DNA of 64,000 nt from IMCC2047 sp041395865 (GCA_041395865.1 JAWKZQ010000003.1:124001-188000), one strand, 5' to 3'. Counted from the first letter of the stretch, positions 50,055 through 59,351 are shown. Translations and numbers: made by a program. Notes: a model not told the origin generated them from the sequence alone.

Positions 50055-51261
50055 AAGTACGGATATGATCCGCTTCAGTTGGCAGGTGCTGGTCAGGCAC
50101 CGTTTCCGCAGTGGCATGATCCTGCTGGCCATGGCATTAGGCGTGGCCTCCATTATCGTGTTGACGGCGCTGGGAGAAGGTGCGCGCCGTTATGTTTTGG
50201 GCGAATTTTCCTTTCTTGGCGACGATGTGTTGATCATGCTACCCGGCAAAAAGGAAACTACGGGCGGACTGCCCCCTTTAACGGGCATTGCAGCCAGGGA
50301 TATTACGTTGGAGGATGCCCAGCAGCTTAAACATCGCTTTTCGGGTATTGAGTCAATTGCTCCCATCGTCCTTGGTAGCGCTGAGGTTTCTTTCCAGCAG
50401 CGCTCGCGAAACATCACGGTGTTGGGCAGTACCAGCGATCTGGTAACTATTCGACAGTTAACCCTGGCCAGGGGACGGAATCTTGAAACCATCGATATGG
50501 GAAGGGCCAGCGACGAGTGCCTGTTAGGTCAGACACTGGTTGAAGAGCTGTTTGGCAGCGAGCCGGTGGTCGGTTCCTGGGTAAGGGCGCGCGACTATCG
50601 ATGCCGTGTGGTGGGCGTTATCGAGGGCAGGGGAGATGCCTTTGGCATGGACCTGAGTGATACGCTGGTGATTTCAGTCGCCTCGGCGCAACGTCTTTTC
50701 GATACACCTGGCCTGTTCCGTATCATTATGGAAATCCGGCCAGGCTTCGACATGGATGAGGCGAAGGCGCGAATTCTATTGATAATGAAGGAACTTCACC
50801 TGGGCGAAGAGGATGTGACCCTGATCAGCCCGGATGCACTGCTTTCCACCTTCGATAATGTGTTGACGGCCATGACCCTGGGGGTGGCTGCAATAGCGGC
50901 TATCAGTATGGTTGTGGCCGGTGTTTTAATCATGAATATTATGTTGATCAGCGTCAGTCAGCGTACCGCGGAAATTGGCCTGCTCAAGGCGCTTGGGGCT
51001 TCTGCCCGGGATATTCAGCAACTGTTCTTAATCGAATCCTTAATCATGTCGTTTGCCGGGGCCACACTGGGAGTGATGGCAGGTTTTGGACTGGTGTTGA
51101 CGGGGCGGGTGCTGTTTCCCGAGGTGCCCTTTTATACACCGCTTTGGGCTTTGCTGGGGGCCTTAACCATTGCAATGATTGCCGGTGTTGGCTTTGCCTG
51201 GGGTCCGGCAAAACAGGCCAGCAGGTTACTGCCGGTGGCGGCTTTGTATCAGCGCAGGTAA
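50047..51261 (+). CDS. ABC permease, MacB/FtsX type (first of two)
   Basis: 404 aa from GTG 50047 (ATG 50065 is an alternative six codons later). Topology of MacB_PCD plus FtsX: first helix near 24-44 (SGMILLAMALGVASIIVLTA), a large periplasmic domain to about 275, then three helices (near 285-305, 330-352, 365-390). RTAEIGLLKALGASARDIQQL is the FtsX cytoplasmic coupling block, shown in part. No fused ATPase. Pairs with the next gene as a heterodimer is the likely reading. Confidence 0.9.
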   Translation: MLRSTDMIRFSWQVLVRHRFRSGMILLAMALGVASIIVLTALGEGARRYVLGEFSFLGDDVLIMLPGKKETTGGLPPLTGIAARDITLEDAQQLKHRFSGIESIAPIVLGSAEVSFQQRSRNITVLGSTSDLVTIRQLTLARGRNLETIDMGRASDECLLGQTLVEELFGSEPVVGSWVRARDYRCRVVGVIEGRGDAFGMDLSDTLVISVASAQRLFDTPGLFRIIMEIRPGFDMDEAKARILLIMKELHLGEEDVTLISPDALLSTFDNVLTAMTLGVAAIAAISMVVAGVLIMNIMLISVSQRTAEIGLLKALGASARDIQQLFLIESLIMSFAGATLGVMAGFGLVLTGRVLFPEVPFYTPLWALLGALTIAMIAGVGFAWGPAKQASRLLPVAALYQRR

Positions 51262-51266
51262 AAATC

Positions 51267-52463
51267 ATGAGTCTGCTTGATTGGTTGAGCTGGATAATCA
51301 AAGCGTTACTTGGAAACCGTAAACGCAGTGTGTTGACCCTGAGCGGTATTGCGATTGGTATTGCTTCGGTGGCCTTGCTGACCTCAATCGGTGAAGGGTT
51401 GCGGCTTTATTTGCTGGATAGCTTTAGCCAGTTCGGCACTCGAATTGTCGCCGTTACGCCCGGCAAGGTAACGACTCAGGGCATTCCCGGCATGCTCAAA
51501 TCAATAAAACCCCTGACGATTGATGATGCCGAGCGGCTTCGCGACATTCCCTTTGTGGAGCAGGTTGTGCCGCTGGTGGGCGGAACCGGGCGAATCGAAG
51601 CGGGAGAACTGGCCAGGGACAGCGATATTTTTGGCGTCGGTCACGAAGCCGCAAAAGCCTGGAAAATGGAGGTGGCACTGGGGCGCTTCCTGCCGTCGGA
51701 TAATCCCCAGGCGCCGCGTGCCTATGCAGTGCTTGGGCAAAAAATGAAGCAGGAGCTGTTCGGGTTGCGTAATCCGTTGGGCGAGCTGGTCCGGGTGGGT
51801 GAAATGCGTTTCCGGGTTGTGGGGGTGATGGAGCCCAAGGGGCAGTTCCTTGGTTTTGACCTGGATGATGTGATTTATATTCCCACGCACTTGGCATTGC
51901 AGCTGTTTAACCAAGAGAGCTTAATGGAGGTTGATGTGGTCTTCAGTGAGCAGAGTACATCAACCGAAATCAGCCGGCGTATCAGTGAACGACTTGAGGC
52001 GCTGCATGGCAGCGAAGATTTTACCCTTTTCACCCAGGAAGATATGCTCAGCAGCCTGGATAAAATTCTTGGGTTGCTAACCCTTGCCGTGGCCGGTTTG
52101 GGCGGCGTTTCACTGCTGATCGGAGGGGTGGGCGTCTTGACCATCATGACCATTTCATTGCGTGAACGCACCTCTGAGATTGGTTTGCTGTGCGCGCTTG
52201 GCTGTACCCGGGATCGTATTCTGCTGCTGTTCCTTGGTGAAGCTATTTGCCTGGCAACCGTTGGCGGGCTGGCGGGGCTGACGTTAGTGGTCGCGCTGGT
52301 TTTATTTTTACAGGGGGTGATTCCAGGGTTGCCTTTGGCGTTGAATAGCGGTTACCTGATGGCGGCACTGCTTTTGTCATCACTGATTGGCCTGGTTGCC
52401 GGTATCGCACCGGCCGTTAATGCATCGAGGCGCAACCCTATCGAAGCGCTGCGTGATGAGTGA
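51267..52463 (+). CDS. ABC permease, MacB/FtsX type (second of two)
   Basis: 398 aa from ATG 51267 (MSLLDWLSWIIKALLGNRKR), 5 bp after the first permease. Same topology: helix near 21-45, periplasmic domain with SQFGTRIVAVTPGK and LGRFLPSD, then three C-terminal helices. Coupling block RERTSEIGLLCALGCTRDRI. It resembles its neighbour but is clearly distinct, so the pair likely forms a heterodimer. Last gene of the tight run; the aldehyde dehydrogenase follows after 78 bp. Confidence 0.9.
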   Translation: MSLLDWLSWIIKALLGNRKRSVLTLSGIAIGIASVALLTSIGEGLRLYLLDSFSQFGTRIVAVTPGKVTTQGIPGMLKSIKPLTIDDAERLRDIPFVEQVVPLVGGTGRIEAGELARDSDIFGVGHEAAKAWKMEVALGRFLPSDNPQAPRAYAVLGQKMKQELFGLRNPLGELVRVGEMRFRVVGVMEPKGQFLGFDLDDVIYIPTHLALQLFNQESLMEVDVVFSEQSTSTEISRRISERLEALHGSEDFTLFTQEDMLSSLDKILGLLTLAVAGLGGVSLLIGGVGVLTIMTISLRERTSEIGLLCALGCTRDRILLLFLGEAICLATVGGLAGLTLVVALVLFLQGVIPGLPLALNSGYLMAALLLSSLIGLVAGIAPAVNASRRNPIEALRDE

Positions 52464-52541
52464 GCTGCAACCTGGCGGGGTTGTATTGATTGCGGGCTTG
52501 CCTAGACTGAAACAAATAATATTGATTGGAATGAGGCGAAT

Positions 52542-53951
52542 ATGACAACCAACACTAACCAGGCTCCAGCACTGGATGTGGTTTCACCCTTTGATGGAAC
52601 CTTGATTGAAACCATTCCGCAGAGCACGGCGGAAGATGCGGAGCGTATGCTGGAAACTGCCAGTGCGTTGAATAAAAACCGCGATGGCTGGCTGGCGCAT
52701 CATGAGCGCACTGCAATTCTGAAAAAACTCGCCGAACGGGTTGAAGCGGAAGCAGAAAGCTTTGCAATGCTGATTGCCAAAGAGGGCGGCAAACCACTCA
52801 TGGATGCCCGGGTGGAAGTGGCACGCGCCGTTGACGGTATTCAATTGGCCATAAAAGAGCTTTCTCATATCATGCGTGGCGAAGAAATTCCCATGGGCCA
52901 CACCAAGGCGGCAGACGGGCGCATTGCCTTTTCAACCTACGAGCCGATTGGTGTGGTGCTGGCGGTCAGCGCCTTTAACCATCCCCTGAACCTGATTGTT
53001 CACCAGGTGGTGCCGGCAATTGCAGTGGGCTGCCCGGTGATTGTTAAACCGGCCTCATCAACCCCGTTAAACTGTTTGCGTTTTGTCGAACTGGTTCACC
53101 AATCCGGCCTCCCTGAAGCCTGGTGCCAGGTTTGCGTTTGCAATAGCGCCGTAGCTGAAAAGCTGGTTACCGATGCGCGTATTAACTTCTTTTCATTTAT
53201 TGGTTCGGCCAAAGTCGGTTGGACACTGCGCAGTAAGCTGGCGCCGGGCGTTCGCTGTGCGTTGGAGCATGGTGGCGTTGCGCCAGTTATCGTCGACGAG
53301 CAGGCCGATCTGGAAAAGGCGATCCCTTCATTGCTCAAGGGCGGTTTTTATCATGCCGGACAGGTCTGTGTGTCGGTGCAGCGCGTTTATGCTCACCAAA
53401 GTATTGCCCGTGAGTTGGCGCAGCGGTTGGCGGCCGCGGCCGATAAGCTGGTTGTGGGCGACGCAACCCGCGAGGATACTGAGGTTGGGCCGCTCATTAA
53501 GCCGGGTGAGGTGGATCGTGTCGAGCAGTGGGTGGAAGAGGCGGTGGCCCAGGGTGCAGAGCTGGTGACGGGCGGTAAGCGCCTGGGCGATACCACCTAT
53601 GCGCCGACTGTTCTGTTCAATCCGCCCAACGATGCCAAGGTTTCGACGGTGGAAGTCTTCGGGCCGGTTGTTTGTGTTTATTCCTATCGCGATCGGCAGC
53701 AGGCGATTGAACTGGCCAATGGCCTGGATGTTGCCTTCCAGGCGGCGGTTTTTACCCGCGATATCAATACGGCAATGGACACCGTCAAGCGGCTCGACGC
53801 GACGGCTGTTATGGTTAACGACCACACGGCGTTTCGCGTTGACTGGATGCCTTTCGCCGGGCGCCGTGCCTCAGGCTACGGTATTGGCGGCATTGGTTAC
53901 ACCATGCACGATATGGTGCAGATCAAAATGGCGGTCATCAAAACCGACTAA
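52542..53951 (+). CDS. NAD(P)-dependent aldehyde dehydrogenase
   Basis: 469 aa, ALDH superfamily. The fold markers are YEPIGVVLAVSAFNHPLNL near 130, cofactor SFIGSAKVGW near 222, the general base Glu in LEHGGVAPVIVD near 246 and catalytic Cys in HAGQVCVSVQRVYAH near 280. C-terminal EVFGPVVCVYSY and FAGRRASGYGIGG are intact. Substrate is open; several short ALDH of this type act on glycolaldehyde or phosphonoacetaldehyde. Same direction as the fbaB operon, 78 bp downstream, and may be co-regulated. Confidence 0.92.
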   Translation: MTTNTNQAPALDVVSPFDGTLIETIPQSTAEDAERMLETASALNKNRDGWLAHHERTAILKKLAERVEAEAESFAMLIAKEGGKPLMDARVEVARAVDGIQLAIKELSHIMRGEEIPMGHTKAADGRIAFSTYEPIGVVLAVSAFNHPLNLIVHQVVPAIAVGCPVIVKPASSTPLNCLRFVELVHQSGLPEAWCQVCVCNSAVAEKLVTDARINFFSFIGSAKVGWTLRSKLAPGVRCALEHGGVAPVIVDEQADLEKAIPSLLKGGFYHAGQVCVSVQRVYAHQSIARELAQRLAAAADKLVVGDATREDTEVGPLIKPGEVDRVEQWVEEAVAQGAELVTGGKRLGDTTYAPTVLFNPPNDAKVSTVEVFGPVVCVYSYRDRQQAIELANGLDVAFQAAVFTRDINTAMDTVKRLDATAVMVNDHTAFRVDWMPFAGRRASGYGIGGIGYTMHDMVQIKMAVIKTD

Positions 53952-53965
53952 CCGGGTTGAGCCTG

Positions 53966-55153
53966 CTAGCCTGCTACATTGATCAGCCAGGCGATCAGGA
54001 CAATTTGGGGGACGCTGATCAGCGGCAGAAACAGGGCGATTTTCCAGGATGCCGTGGCTTGCCTGACTACCATGATTTCCGTGTAGTCGGTAGCCACACC
54101 GCTCATGAGAAAGGCAAAACTGTTACCGGGCGATCCGGCCCGGTTCAACAGGTCTGCAGCAAGTGGCGCCGAGCCCTCTGAGCAAACCTCCAGAATGGTT
54201 GCAACCAGCACTGTTAAGCCTAAACCAACCAGGGTTGGGCCAAACCAGGCTTCAAACACCTGTGGGTCCAGGAAGGTGCGCAGGGCCGCAGCGAATATAA
54301 CGCCCAGGAAAATCCAGCGAATAACCATTTTAGAATCCGACAGGGCGTGCTCGCCGACTGAGCGGATAAAGGCACCGTTCAAGTTGAAGTCGGCCAGTCG
54401 TGCCTTGGCCTGTGGCCAGAACTGAAAATCTTCCGGGATATCGCACTGGTTTGGGTTGCCAGGCAAGCGCTTGCTCGCAACCAGGCGATCAAAGACAAAG
54501 CCGGTCAATAGAGCTATTAAGACCGACAGGAGGATAAAAGCCAGCGTCCATTTCAGGCCGATCAGTACGATTAAAATAATCGTCAGTGAAAAGGAGTTCC
54601 AGGGGCTGGCGATCAGGAAGGCCATTACCTGTCCTGCGCTTACCCCACGCTCGTAGAGCTTGGCGCCCACCATCAGGATACCGTGGCTGCATAAATCCAG
54701 GAGTACGCCGGCCAGTGTGGCGCGAACCAGGCCGCTCAGGGTGCCGCCTTTGCCCATCATCGAGATGACGAACTCACGGGGAATATGGCTGAGAATCCCG
54801 ACCATCAACATACCCAGTAAAATTCCCCACCAAAGGGTGTTCATCAGCTCAAAAACAGAATGGGACGCCTTGTTGAGATAGGGAATACTGGCTGTGGTTT
54901 CAGGCAGTAACAGATGCAGGCCGTAGAGCAGGGCGATAATCAGCGAAGTCGACCACAGCAGAACATCAATTTTTTTACTGTCGGTGTTGCAGCAGGATGG
55001 CTCGATTTTCTTGGTGGCTGCCTGCTGAGAAGAGTCACAGCGCGTTTCCTGTTCGGCCTTGCCAGCGCAACAGGTCGGTTTTGCCGGTTGTGTACTGCTG
55101 CAGCTGTGGATTTTTGCTGTGTTGCTGCAACAGGTGTTTTTTTCATCGGCCAT
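53966..55153 (-). CDS. Metal permease, SO_0444-type Cu/Zn efflux family
   Basis: 395-aa inner-membrane permease of the ArsP/DUF318 superfamily. The first 65 residues are soluble and Cys-rich (NTCCSN, HSCSS, TCCAGK, PSCCN), a likely metal-binding tail. About eight or nine helices follow. Conserved membrane motifs are LLDLCSHGILMVGA near 152, FLIASPWNSFSLTIIL near 178 and EVCSEGSAPLAADLLNRAGS near 322, with Cys and His within the membrane. No metal-responsive regulator is next to it. Converges on the aldehyde dehydrogenase (15 bp between stops). Confidence 0.85.
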   Translation of the reverse strand: MADEKNTCCSNTAKIHSCSSTQPAKPTCCAGKAEQETRCDSSQQAATKKIEPSCCNTDSKKIDVLLWSTSLIIALLYGLHLLLPETTASIPYLNKASHSVFELMNTLWWGILLGMLMVGILSHIPREFVISMMGKGGTLSGLVRATLAGVLLDLCSHGILMVGAKLYERGVSAGQVMAFLIASPWNSFSLTIILIVLIGLKWTLAFILLSVLIALLTGFVFDRLVASKRLPGNPNQCDIPEDFQFWPQAKARLADFNLNGAFIRSVGEHALSDSKMVIRWIFLGVIFAAALRTFLDPQVFEAWFGPTLVGLGLTVLVATILEVCSEGSAPLAADLLNRAGSPGNSFAFLMSGVATDYTEIMVVRQATASWKIALFLPLISVPQIVLIAWLINVAG

Positions 55154-55335
55154 GGATTGTTCTCATGTCGTCATTGGCAGGTTGATTCTGGCAGGCCCAA
55201 CCCGAAAAACAATAACCAGGGTCAAGCGGTGTCAATTAGAGTCTCATTATTGAAATCTGTTCTGCAAGCCGTCCCGAATCGTATATACTTGCGCTGGTTT
55301 TTGATAGGGAACAAATAAGAAATAAAGGTTTAACT

Positions 55336-57105
55336 ATGATTATTCTGGGCTTGTCCGGCGCGTTGACGCATGATCCTTCTGCAGCACTTTACATTGACGG
55401 AAAACTGGTGGCTGCCGTGGAGGAGGAGCGTTTAATTCGCGATAAACACGCCAAGAATAAAATGCCCTACGAATCGGCGAAATTCTGCTTAAAACAGGCA
55501 GGCATCAAACCTGAAGAAATCGATGTAGTGGCTGTTCCCTTCGCCCCCATCAGCCTGTTATCCCCGGCGCGCTGGCACTTTGCCAAGCGTTACTGGTATG
55601 CACCGGACCGCGCACTGGATGCGATTTTTAACGGCAACCGGCGCTACCGTCGTTACATTGGCCGTATCAAAGAGCTTTGCAATCAACTGGGGATTGATTT
55701 AAAGAAAACCAAACTCGAGCCTGTCGAACATCACCTGTCGCACGCCAGCAGTGCTTACCACTGCAGTGGCTTTACCGAAAAAACCGCCATTATGGGGGTT
55801 GACGGTAAAGGCGAATACGCCACCACCTTTTTTGGTTATGGCGAAAACGGCAAAATCCACAAGATCAAGGAATTCTACGATCCCGACTCCCTGGGTGGTT
55901 TGTATGGTGCCATCACCGAGTACCTGGGCTTTGAAATGCTCGATGGCGAATACAAGGTCATGGGCATGGCGCCCTACGGTGACCCCGGCAAGCATGACCT
56001 GTCACGCATCATTAACTTTGATGGCAAGAACTTCACCGTTGATAACAAGCTGGTGAATACAGTCGGCGTACGCCGTTACAAGGAAGACGGGAAGGGCTTT
56101 TATTTCAGCAAACACCTGATTGATTGGCTGGGGCCGCGCCGTATCGGCGATATCGCCGATGAACCCTATATCGACTATGCCGCCAGCATCCAGGCGCTCT
56201 ATGAAGAGGTGGTGTTGAAGCTGATGGATTATTATCTCGGCGATATTTTGCGTGAAACCGGGAAGCTGGCCTTTTCGGGCGGCGGTGCGCTGAATGTAAA
56301 GCTGAACCAGCGCATTATTGCCATGCCCTACGTGAAGGAGCTTTGGGTACAACCGGCCTCCGGCGACGCCGGAACTGCCATTGGCGCGGCCTCCTATGTT
56401 TCCCACCAGCGTGGCGTGCCGGTTGAAAAAATGGAGCACGTTTACCTTGGGCCATCCTACACGAACGATGAAGTCATTCTGGCCTGCAAGCAGTTCCGTG
56501 ACGATGTTGATTATGAAGTGATCGATAATGTACCGGAACGCATTGCTGCGATCATGGCTGAAGGTCACCCCGTGGCCTGGTTCCAGGGGCGTATGGAGTT
56601 TGGGCCCCGGGCTCTGGGCGGGCGCAGTATTCTGGGATGCCCAAGCAGTAAGGGCGTAGCCGATCGCATTAACGAGCAAATCAAGTTCCGTGAGCGTTGG
56701 CGTCCATTCTGTCCAAGTATGCTGGATACGGTAGCCCCCGAAATGCTGCAAACGGACCATCCATCGCCTTACATGACCTTTACTTTTGATGTAAACGAGG
56801 AATGGAAAGGTCGCGTGCCCGAAGTGGTACATGAAGACGGTACAGCTCGTGCGCAGGTGGTTAAAGAAGCCGTACATCCACGTTATTATGCGCTGCTTAA
56901 GGAGCTGGAGGCGTTAACAGGCAACGGCGTTACCTTGAATACCTCCCTTAACCGTCGCGGTGAGGCGATGATCTGTTCGCCCTATGACGCGCTTAATATG
57001 TTCTACAACTGTGACCTGCAATATTTAATCATGGAGGATGTACTGGTTTATAAAGCGGGCGCCGACAAGTCCGCAGGTTTACCCGGGAAAGCTCCCCAGG
57101 ATTAA
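55336..57105 (+). CDS. Carbamoyltransferase, NodU/CmcH (TobZ-like) family
   Basis: 589 aa. N-terminal Kae1-like domain (LGLSGALTHDPSAALYIDG; VEHHLSHASSAYHCSGF near 135 with metal-binding histidines; MGVDGKGEYATTFFG near 153) makes carbamoyl-adenylate. The C-terminal YrdC-like-distinct domain includes GRMEFGPRALGGRSILGCPS near 420 and NTSLNRRGEAMICSPYDAL near 535. The family O-carbamoylates sugars or natural products. No glycosyltransferase or biosynthetic genes adjoin it, so the acceptor is unknown. ATG 55336 starts MIILGLSGALTHDPS. A possible -10 TATACT lies near 55286. Confidence 0.92.
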   Translation: MIILGLSGALTHDPSAALYIDGKLVAAVEEERLIRDKHAKNKMPYESAKFCLKQAGIKPEEIDVVAVPFAPISLLSPARWHFAKRYWYAPDRALDAIFNGNRRYRRYIGRIKELCNQLGIDLKKTKLEPVEHHLSHASSAYHCSGFTEKTAIMGVDGKGEYATTFFGYGENGKIHKIKEFYDPDSLGGLYGAITEYLGFEMLDGEYKVMGMAPYGDPGKHDLSRIINFDGKNFTVDNKLVNTVGVRRYKEDGKGFYFSKHLIDWLGPRRIGDIADEPYIDYAASIQALYEEVVLKLMDYYLGDILRETGKLAFSGGGALNVKLNQRIIAMPYVKELWVQPASGDAGTAIGAASYVSHQRGVPVEKMEHVYLGPSYTNDEVILACKQFRDDVDYEVIDNVPERIAAIMAEGHPVAWFQGRMEFGPRALGGRSILGCPSSKGVADRINEQIKFRERWRPFCPSMLDTVAPEMLQTDHPSPYMTFTFDVNEEWKGRVPEVVHEDGTARAQVVKEAVHPRYYALLKELEALTGNGVTLNTSLNRRGEAMICSPYDALNMFYNCDLQYLIMEDVLVYKAGADKSAGLPGKAPQD

Positions 57106-57448
57106 GGAATTCCCACCTGAAACCTGCCCCGAATCATTTGTTTGCCGCTATTAAACGTAAAGTCCCTGATGGCGGCACCTGAGTTCGCGGAGGTTGTATG
57201 TCATCCTCGGTGGCTTCAAGAAACCCGTGCTAACCGGAACCCTCTTTCGGTTACTGCCAGTACAGCGTCAACGCACCTTTCAACGCCGGTAACTTTTCTT
57301 TCTAGAAAGGCGGGGCGTATCTGAAAAGCTGTTTTTACACAGCTAAAACCGTATATGAATTTACGACAAAAAAACTGATAAGAATTAAATTTTATCTACT
57401 TGACTAATTTAACTCATTGATAATAAATGGTTTATTTTTGTCTGATTA

Positions 57449-57464
57449 AAAATTGATCAATTTT
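57449..57464. repeat. AT-rich perfect palindrome with TTGATCAA core
   Basis: AAAATTGATCAATTTT is a 16-bp perfect palindrome within an AT-rich stretch (about 57340-57470), upstream of neither start (both flanking genes end here). Confidence 0.6.
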
Positions 57465-57521
57465 AAGGAATGCCTTTAACCACGCTAGGTTAAGGAACCT
57501 ACCCAAGTATTGCTCCCAGAC

Positions 57522-57544
57522 TTATCCACAGAATATGTGGAAAA
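57522..57544. promoter_or_regulatory. Pair of DnaA-box sequences in inverted orientation
   Basis: TTATCCACA (57522-57530, plus) and TTTTCCACA (57544-57536, minus) both match the DnaA box TTWTNCACA and are separated by five bases. They follow the AT-rich stretch in the 455-bp gap 57106-57560, between the convergent carbamoyltransferase and EAL genes. No dnaA, rpmH or mnmG is near. The rest of the gap shows no gene. Confidence 0.5.
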
Positions 57545-57560
57545 CCTGTCCGCTTTACAT

Positions 57561-59351
57561 CTAACAATTCACAACGGCGCGATTCGGGGCTGGGTGAATA
57601 TCGATGGTGTCCATTGGTCCCTTTCGACGACATAAAAAAACGCTGGAAGAGTGCTGGCGTTTCGCTTCTTTTTTGGCGTTACTGGCTAAGGCCGCGACGT
57701 CGTGGTGTGAGTGGCAGCGTTCGGGGTCAGGGCAGACGACACCAATGGCAAGCCCAAGTAATGGCCATCTTTGCGGCTGGCCGGTACGGGTCATGGCAAT
57801 AATGCCGCCGCGTTTAAGATCTGCTTTTTTGTAGAATTCGGGGATTTGTCGATCAAAAGCTGCAATAATTTTTCTACAGGTCGCGTCCCAGCTTTCGTCA
57901 GTGAAAATAGCTACAAAATCATCGCCGCCGATATGGCCGATAAAGTCGGAGGGGCTGCAATGCTGGTGCAGCAATGATGCAAGAAGTTGTATCACCTGAT
58001 CGCCCTTGGCATAACCATAGACATCGTTGTAGGGTTTGAAATTGTTGAGATCCAGGTAGGCGATATGAAAGTTTTGTTTGCCCGTCAGAAGTTTGTCGAT
58101 CTGGCGGTAAATCGGAACGTTGCCGGGCAAAAGTGTTAAAGGGTTTGAGTAGCTGGCATGCTGCAACTGTTGTTGCGTGAGTTGACGCAACAAATCGCGT
58201 ACTGAGCCAATGCCGATATATTTGCCCCTATGGGTGATGATGAAATGCATCATCAGCTTTTCGTCATCGTCGGTTGTTAGCATTTTCGCGATTTCTTCGA
58301 GATTGGTGTCAGCTTCGACAACCACTGGGTTGTCCATCATGGTTTCAATGACAGGTTTTTTCTCGTTCAAGGAGCGGCCATAGGGTTTGGAAAAGAGCTC
58401 CAGAACCTGCTCCCGGATCATCATGCCGATGGGCACTTCATCCCGTAGGACAGGCACTGAATAAACCATCGGGTGGTCGTGGAAAAAGGCGACAATCGAA
58501 CCGGTGCTGTCACGGTAATCCAGTGTTTTGACGTTCTGCAGGAGGGCACAGGCCTTTTTCTCCAGATGTGAGGATAAGCGTTGGATGGCCTGCTTCTTGT
58601 TTAATACAGCGGGTACCTGTTGTGACGGAAAAGCTGTAGGGCGGGCAAAAAAGTACCCCTGCGACATGGTAACGCCCAGGTCTGTCAGTTCGTTAAACTC
58701 CTGCTCTGTTTCAATGCCTTCGGCGATCACGCTGGCGTTAATACTGGTGCCAAGGTTGATGATGCTGCGTACAAATTCACGCTTAATCGGGTCCTTGTGG
58801 ACTTCATTGATAAAATAGCGGTCGATTTTCACGTAATCGGGTTTTACTTCCGACCAGAGTTTTAAGCCGGCATAGCCGGTGCCGAGATCGTCAACGGCGA
58901 CTTTTAAGCCCAGGTTTCGGTAGTGCATCAGTGCCGTAACCAACAGGTCGGCTTTCTCAATGGGGTATTTTTCACTTAATTCGATGACAACCCGTTCCGG
59001 TGCTAAACCGGCTTCCTTCAGATAAGAAAGGGTTTTTCCTTCCGGATGGTCAGAGCTTAGGAAGATCATCGGACTGACATTGAGGAACAGGCGACCTGGT
59101 AGGCCAAGCTCGACAAATCGCTTAATGGAGACTTTCCGGCAGATCAGCTCCAATTCGGACAGCAGGTTATGCTTTATGGCGGCATCGAATAATTGCAGAG
59201 GTGAGTGCAGCGGCGTATCGGAAGGACCTCTGATCAAGGCCTCATATCCGTGCAGGCTCGGTGTATCGGTGCAAACAATGGGTTGGAAGAGGGGCGTTAA
59301 GTTTGCGCTATTTATCGTATCTTCCAGTAACGTTTTGATCTCATTGCTCAT
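57561..59351 (-). CDS. EAL-CBS-GGDEF cyclic di-GMP protein
   Basis: 596 aa. EAL phosphodiesterase domain first (about 15-250) with YEALIRG, FLNVSPMIF, VVIELSEKYP, AVDDLGTGYAGL, YVKIDRYFI, VIAEGIETEQEF and QGYFFARP: the metal and catalytic residues appear complete, so c-di-GMP hydrolysis is likely. Two CBS domains follow (about 265-395; IGMMIREQVLELF; KYIGIGSVRDLLRQL). A GGDEF domain closes it (about 420-570; AYLDLNNFKPYNDVYGYAKG; HIGGDDFVAIF), lacking the RxxD inhibitory site. Same architecture as several EAL-CBS-GGDEF regulators in Pseudomonas relatives. No membrane segment. Confidence 0.94.
   Translation of the reverse strand: MSNEIKTLLEDTINSANLTPLFQPIVCTDTPSLHGYEALIRGPSDTPLHSPLQLFDAAIKHNLLSELELICRKVSIKRFVELGLPGRLFLNVSPMIFLSSDHPEGKTLSYLKEAGLAPERVVIELSEKYPIEKADLLVTALMHYRNLGLKVAVDDLGTGYAGLKLWSEVKPDYVKIDRYFINEVHKDPIKREFVRSIINLGTSINASVIAEGIETEQEFNELTDLGVTMSQGYFFARPTAFPSQQVPAVLNKKQAIQRLSSHLEKKACALLQNVKTLDYRDSTGSIVAFFHDHPMVYSVPVLRDEVPIGMMIREQVLELFSKPYGRSLNEKKPVIETMMDNPVVVEADTNLEEIAKMLTTDDDEKLMMHFIITHRGKYIGIGSVRDLLRQLTQQQLQHASYSNPLTLLPGNVPIYRQIDKLLTGKQNFHIAYLDLNNFKPYNDVYGYAKGDQVIQLLASLLHQHCSPSDFIGHIGGDDFVAIFTDESWDATCRKIIAAFDRQIPEFYKKADLKRGGIIAMTRTGQPQRWPLLGLAIGVVCPDPERCHSHHDVAALASNAKKEAKRQHSSSVFLCRRKGPMDTIDIHPAPNRAVVNC

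Noticed and set aside
57340..57560. Chromosomal origin (oriC)
   Set aside because: Only two DnaA boxes, and no dnaA, dnaN, rpmH, mnmG or similar origin neighbours.
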